The translations under genes were made by a program, and so were the position numbers. Shown in pieces: positions 58,375 to 64,000 of a stretch of DNA of 64,000 nucleotides. The DNA comes from Leptasterias polaris. Lineage: Eukaryota > Echinodermata > Asteroidea > Forcipulatida > Asteriidae. Where the stretch lies: contig JAZGTN010000044.1 in the NCBI GenBank assembly GCA_037783415.1, forward strand, positions 3,481,501-3,545,500, written 5' to 3'. Every line of letters begins with the position of its first letter. The stretch's first letter is position 1. The notes beneath the pieces were generated by a model, which was given only the letters and a program-made list of their open reading frames with translations, was not told where the DNA came from and searched no databases.

Positions 58375-59283
58375 AAAGTATAAGTTTGGTTTTTGGAACC
58401 GTTCGATTGTTTTAATCCTAGATATACACAATAAAACTAACTGGAAATTTTGAGCGAATATGTCCATTCAGGAAGAATAATCCCTAATAGGAATACACAA
58501 TCTGAGAAGCATTTCTGACAAAAAAACGTTTCTCATATTAAAATTTTGCGGATAAAAACTGATATATTTTTACCCAACCACAAAACTTCGAAGTGAAATG
58601 TGTCTCAAAATGCTTTATACTACCGAAAGCTGCTGTAGGCTTCTAAACAATAACATGTCCATTCAGGAAGAATGATCCCTAATAGGAATACACAATCTGA
58701 GAAGCATTTCTGACAAAAAAAACGTTTCTCAGATTCAAATGTTTCGGATAAAAACTGATATATTTTTACCCAACCACAAAACTTCGAAGTGAAATGTTTC
58801 TCAAAATGCTTTATACTACCGAAAGCTGCTGTAGGCTTCTAACCAATAACATGTCCATTCAGGAAGAATGATCCCTAATAGGAATACACAATCTGAGAAG
58901 CATTTCTGACAAAAAAACGTTTCTCATATTCAAATGTTTCGGATAAAAACTGATATATTTTTACACAACCACAAAACTTCGAAGTGAAATGTGTCTCAAA
59001 ATGCTTTATACTACCGAAAGCTGCTGTAGGCTTCTAACCAATAACATGTCCATTCAGGAAGAATAATCCCTAATAGGAATACACAATCTGAGAAGCATTT
59101 CTGACTAAAAACGTTTCTCATATTCAAATGTTTCGGATAAAAACTGATATATTTTTACATAACCACAAAACTTCGAAGTGAAATGCTTTATACTATCGAA
59201 AGCTGCTGTAGGCTTCTAACCAATAGGTGTTTCATTGCCATTAAGTTTAAGAGTGATTACCAAACGTATACCTTCCCTTTAAA
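58375..59283. mobile_element. MITE with four internal 195-bp repeats
   Basis: The right end 'gattaccaaacgtatacctt' matches the family at 40256 and 41349. The interior block beginning 'atgtccattcaggaagaat' is present at 58460, 58655, 58851 and 59045 (periods of 194-196 bp). The left end is diverged. Confidence 0.8.
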
Positions 59284-59535
59284 GTATAGAAGGAAATTGT
59301 GTTTTGAGAAAATCCATGCGTTGCATACAATTCAAGATAGATTTTGAATTGAGTTTAACTTTTTATTTTTTAAGCCATGTCGTTCCACTCAAGGATGAAG
59401 GCCTAAGCTTGATGTCTCCAAATGGCTCTTTTTGTGCGTGTTGATTCCAATTGAACTGTCCCCAAGTATTGTTGCAGCTCAATAAATTGTATTGAGAATC
59501 AAAAGGGGAAATATTTCCATCTGAAATAACGTTTG

Positions 59536-59564
59536 CTTATTTCGATTGTCATAATCTAAATAAG
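59536..59564. repeat. 29-bp palindrome, copy 4
   Basis: CTTATTTCGATTGTC then ATAATCTAAATAAG; right arm more decayed than in the other three. Confidence 0.6.
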
Positions 59565-62500
59565 CCAGATGATATATATTAGAACGTGCCCAAAATCTCC
59601 GACAAAGCATGAAGCGTTTCTTAGATGAGGCTTTTATATTTGTGTATTTCTTTTAAATTAGATTGTGACCACCAAAACTCCATTGGGTTTTTTCACCGGC
59701 TGATTGTTTGCCTACAATTCCCGCCATATCTCGTTGGGGCCCCCGCACCACGGCCCCCGTGCCCCCTTTCAATGTTGGCTCTCATTGCGCAGTCTGCGCT
59801 CCCATTAACATCGAGCGGGGGGACGGGGAGAGAATGTTTATTGTCACGGGGGAAGGGGAGAGGGAATGTTTATTGTCACGTTGCGAATATGTGGCCCAAG
59901 CATTTTGGCCGGGATTGTACAGTGAATTAATTTATATGCTCTTCCAAAACAGTACGGTATATTTCCTTTGAAAATTGTATTAATTTATTTTGTTACAGTG
60001 AGTGGATTTTTTGTTTTTTGGAGGGGGGGGGGGTCTTTAAAGATTACAAAAAATTGTATCAATGTTTTAACGTCAAACTGACAGTTGAAATATCATGAAC
60101 TTCACTATTCCAGCTAGACCGTAGTACGTGTAAATATCATGACATATTAAACAGTCCATTGTGGCTGTTTCCCACGTATAAAGTGTCACGTCAGGTTCTG
60201 TTGATGGAGATATACATCAAGTGCTGTTGGAAGCGTACTTCGTCTGTCGTGAACATTCTGTTCACTACCCCCAAACGATCCCCCTCTCGCACTAAGCCCC
60301 GCCCATCCCTACCCGCTGTCCTATGGATTCGGTGACAATGTGTATACAATTGGACAACTGCTCGTGGCATATCTGCGATCGTATGTGCGGCTGTCAGACT
60401 TGAACTCTGAACAAACCAACTTCATTCAGTATAAGGGGCTCTCCAAAATGCCACTTTACAAAGTGCAGGCGATCTTGATGTGAAACATCTCTTTGCAGTG
60501 CCTTACACCTTCATTAACGGAACATTGTGCATGAGAAGCGCTCAAATAATGATGCGCTGTGTGCGTGCACACAGTATGTGCGCACACACACACACTGCGT
60601 ATTCTGATCTGACCTCTAACGTATAACACATGCTACGAAACAGTCTTTTTCATAAGATATTATTTTATGTCCTGTACAATGGCAACTGGTTCCAATTAAC
60701 CAATCATCTTTCATGTTACATGAATCGATAAAGAAATTATTCAGCTTGAAGAGGCAGCGCGATCCAGGTGAATGTGTTGCGTTATGTGCGAGTTATGGGA
60801 AGTTATGCTGCGAGAGAACGGCCATTTTCTATGTTTTTTTCACCTTCTGCCATAGGCGCGTGAAAGAAAGTCAATTTGTTTAAATCAAAAGGGCAATTTG
60901 TTCCCTATTAACAAACAGTAAATTAATTGTATGAATTGAAAGAGTATATTTTTTTCTTATTAAAAGTGAACGATCCGGCATGAAATTGCTTTTCGCGATC
61001 TCGAGATATTATGGATTTTCTAAGAAATTCTGTGTTTTAAAAGTTAGTTTTGTGCGTATTTTGGCACATGCAAAAAAAAAACAACGCAAATGATCGCTAT
61101 GTTCCGTTATGGAACAAAAATTGTCGTGTCACTGAGTGCAGTGGACAAAAATGAACAAGGATTCTCATAATTTAGTTAGGAACCAGACTACTATTCTTCC
61201 CTTCTCCCAGCCTCGTTTTCATTTACATCCATTTGAATGAATAGTTCATTGACATAATATATTTCATTCCAACAAAGTAATATAGTGCCAACGAAATAGT
61301 GCATTTCGTTCCCTCAAAAGAATCAGTAACAGAAACAATATTTCAAGGACAAGATTTGGAGTGAACGAAATGATTTCGGGGGAACTAAAAAATGTCTCGA
61401 GAGATTGAAATGATTTTCAGGGAACAAGAAAAGGGGTATTGTTCAATTGAACGAAATGTTATTTTGAACTGGGAATTTATAACCCAAAGTGTAGACACGA
61501 GTTTGCAAGATACGCTACGCGTGCTTGAAACATTGCACCGAGTGTCAAACTTGAACTTGAGCTTTCAAAAAAACAAAAACCTCTTCATCAGCAACATTCA
61601 GGTTGTTAATAATTATACTTTAAAGCATTCTAATATCGTTGTCGATTCCATAATCGCGTGTCAATTTTGAATCTTGCTTTTTACTTATGTTGACCAGTTT
61701 TTTGTGTGCAAATTTGATAAACCCCTTGAATGTCCTTATGTGTGTTTTGGCATCAAATTCGATGCTAAAAATAAAAATACCCCAAATGATGGAAAATTGT
61801 GGGATATATTCTTTCCGCTTATATGAACAGAATATTGTGGTGACGATTCCTCATCAACGGTGAATGTGATTTGTTCCGACTTAAAACACGAATTATCGAA
61901 TATTTGTTTTCAATTACTCACTGAATATCGACTTTTTAATTTTTTATTAATCAAGCACGAAACACTTCCCACATTTGTTCACAAATATCCCAAATTGTTC
62001 CTACAAGTTTATTATATAAAGTGTTTCCAATTCCATCCGTTACTGGGGAATATAATGTTACCCCTGTACGAGTCCAAATTAATACGCACTTCGAGTAACC
62101 GGGATTTTTATTTATTTATTTATCCTTTTTTTCTCTCTCTTTTTTGTGTGCTAAGCTCAGCTCGTCGAATCCAACACCCTTCGGATGAGGTTTTAATCAG
62201 AGACCACACGTGGATATTAAAGAGTCAACAGTAACATGTACACACGATTCTTGAATAATCAGGGAACGGCCACGGAACGTATAACACTACCAGTCATGTC
62301 GGTTGATGAAGGAAATTGGAGGGTGGGGGGGGGGGGAGATACTCTTTCAAAAATATACAGCTATCCCAACAAAAACCGATGCTGCATGTTTATATTTCAT
62401 TTGCTCGTCTGTTATTCATAGATTTTTATCCGGGCGATTAACCCTTCGCTGAAAATGAGTGCGCCGATTTCCCCTCGATGAGGTCAAGATTTATTATTTT

Positions 62501-62804
62501 TTAGTTTTCATTTTTTTTTCTCAGTGCACTCAATCATTCCTGCGTTTTTCTTTTCCCCACCGTATCATCAGCTCTGTTTACCGGTCTAGGCTACCTCGCG
62601 TCCAGACTTGTCATGTGTTAGCATCATCGATTTTCCAAAATTAAAAACGGGGTGTACATGGCAAGGACTGAAACACGATCCTGTGAAGAAGAAAAAAACG
62701 AGTAAGTGCGACACGAATTGAGTTTGTGCAGGATAGCCTTGCAGTAGAGCTGCGAGAGAAAGTGCATAATTGAAGACTCAGTACAAATTTGGAAGTCGTG
62801 TCAA

Positions 62805-63095
62805 ATTAAAGGTATTATCCAGGCTTAGTAAAGCTGACAAAGGAGTCACAGACAGTGTTCATGTTTTGTGTGATCAACCATATACATGAAATAACAAACA
62901 TGTAAAATCATTGGGCTTAATTCGTTGTGTGGGTCGGGAGAAAACAGTGGAAAATCATGCACAATTTTCAGCATGTAAAAACTTTGACCTTGATGTCGGT
63001 TGTAACAACCGAAATCAGCTATTGTTGTTTTTTAAGGTTTTCAGATATCAGTTTGTACGAATATGACTTCATTTCATAGGGATATAATTCGTTGG
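62805..63095 (+). repeat. Dispersed repeat, copy 2
   Basis: Same ordered blocks as 29805-30060, with extra 'gttgtaacaaccgaaatcag'. Unidentified family; it may be an inverted-repeat element whose ends I cannot place. Confidence 0.7.
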
Positions 63096-63124
63096 CTGGC
63101 TAAAATGTGTTTATTGACAACTGT

Positions 63125-63431
63125 ATCTTCTTCTTCTTGGTCAGTTGGCACGGAATTGTGCTGCTGTGGCCTTCATTATAGCCCTCCAACCATCTCTGCT
63201 ATTCGCCATGGTGGTAACTGGCGTCTCTACTGATCCGGTCCACCGCTTTATGTCATCTGTCCATCTCATTGCTGGTCTGTCCCTGCTTCTCTTCCCCTCC
63301 ATTCTTCCCTGTACTATCGTCTTCTCCAAACCGTCTCTTCTAACAATATGTCCAAAGAATCTCATCTTCCTTAATGCAATTCCCTTTCTGACAACTGTAT
63401 ATAGGGTGGAAATAAATTTACTCTTCCACAA
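63125..63431 (-). mobile_element. Non-LTR retrotransposon tail (reverse-transcriptase ORF C-terminus)
   Basis: The minus-strand frame 63141-63431 contains RKMRFFGHIVRRDG, RSRDRPAMRWTDDI and WRAIMKATAAQFRAN. This is the conserved C-terminal tail found after the reverse transcriptase in many invertebrate LINE polyproteins. No stop interrupts it, but the reverse-transcriptase domain itself is missing, so it is a 5'-truncated copy. Confidence 0.85.
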
Positions 63432-64000
63432 TCCAACGTTTACACCTTTAAGTCTGTATAGGAATGGCGGACGTAAGCATTGCAGCTATGCCAGTCAAAT
63501 CTCACGTTTTTCGCTCAACGAATATCGGCGACCGGGATCAGTTCAACTCTTAACCGGTTGGATCGATTGTTTCCACCCATCGACCGACCCAGTTCGATGG
63601 CCGGCCCTTGAGACCGTAAAACAGTGGCCGGATCATGCTTGGCTTCCTTCCCTATTCTGTTTTCATTACCAACAATATATAAAGGAGAGTTTCCAAGGAG
63701 ACTGAGATCCACCGCAATTATTTATATAGTGATGAAGAGGGGGGGGGGGGGGGGGGAAAGAAAGAAAGAAAAAGAAAGAAAAAGAAGAAGGGGAAAAAGA
63801 CGAATAAAATTGACAATAATTACAATGGCGTGGATAGTTTTACAAGCAAGGTCTCGGTTGTATACTCCAGCATCGGGTTGGCATTATTAGCATGATTTGA
63901 AATTGCGGTTGAGGGTTAAATGAGTCGAGGCATGGAATCAATATTTTTACTTCATACGGGAAAGAGGGGGGGGGGGGGGGGGGGGTGGGGGTAGACATGA

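Larger units (their letters stand above)
52235..64000. other. Upstream region of the EDA-like gene, no exon recognised
   Basis: About 11.8 kb scanned for a transmembrane or further collagen exon on the minus strand; none is convincing. It contains a hammerhead-like stem at 52334-52377, SINEs at 53560, 53955 and 56540, inverted-repeat elements at about 54800 and 58375, the dispersed repeat at 62805, a LINE tail at 63125, and G/C homopolymers (53203-53223, 53925-53940, 60025-60033, 62326-62336, 63740-63757, 63966-63985). Confidence 0.5.

Noticed and set aside
59625..59971. Two overlapping plus-strand frames of 101 and 87 residues
   Set aside because: Overlapping frames over a G/C-rich stretch with a short direct repeat ('gaatgtttattgtcacg'); no coding signal.

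Overview
The window looks like nuclear DNA of a marine invertebrate deuterostome, most likely an echinoderm and possibly a sea star. The evidence is intron-rich genes with GT-AG splice sites, no bacterial-style gene packing, an invertebrate ectodysplasin-like TNF ligand, and many dispersed tRNA-derived SINEs and short inverted-repeat elements of a kind I associate with echinoderm genomes. The species assignment is inference. No gene is annotated from similarity searches; homology calls rest on recognised motifs and on exact reading-phase continuity across the splice sites I chose.

Layout. 1-6015 is a satellite array of 226-bp monomers with higher-order organisation and two blocks of longer monomers. 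6656-9607 (minus) is a complete three-exon gene for a 476-residue protein that I read as an AUNIP homologue with a canonical PCNA-interacting (PIP) box. 9608-11579 separates it from a head-to-head neighbour. 11580-31371 (plus) is a complete 17-exon gene for GK5, a glycerol-kinase-like FGGY carbohydrate kinase of 516 residues; its introns carry a LINE 3' end, SINEs, inverted-repeat elements, a 33-bp and a 63-bp minisatellite, and a 3.65-kb 38-bp minisatellite in intron 5. 31372-38089 is intergenic and repeat-rich. 38090-52234 (minus) is the 3' portion, eight exons, of an ectodysplasin-like TNF-superfamily ligand with a collagen (Gly-X-Y) stalk; its N-terminal cytoplasmic and transmembrane exons were not found and may lie beyond the window. 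52235-64000 holds no recognised exon, only repeats, ending with a LINE reverse-transcriptase tail.

The three genes do not form a pathway: one is presumed genome-maintenance/centrosome, one metabolic, one a signalling ligand. The most unusual material is in the repeats: a pair of inverted ~340-bp copies carrying a hammerhead-ribozyme-like fold, a partial duplicate of GK5 exon 16 that differs only at synonymous sites, an array of 23-bp palindromes inside a transposon-like element, a recurrent 29-bp palindrome, and two homogenised domains within the 38-bp minisatellite.
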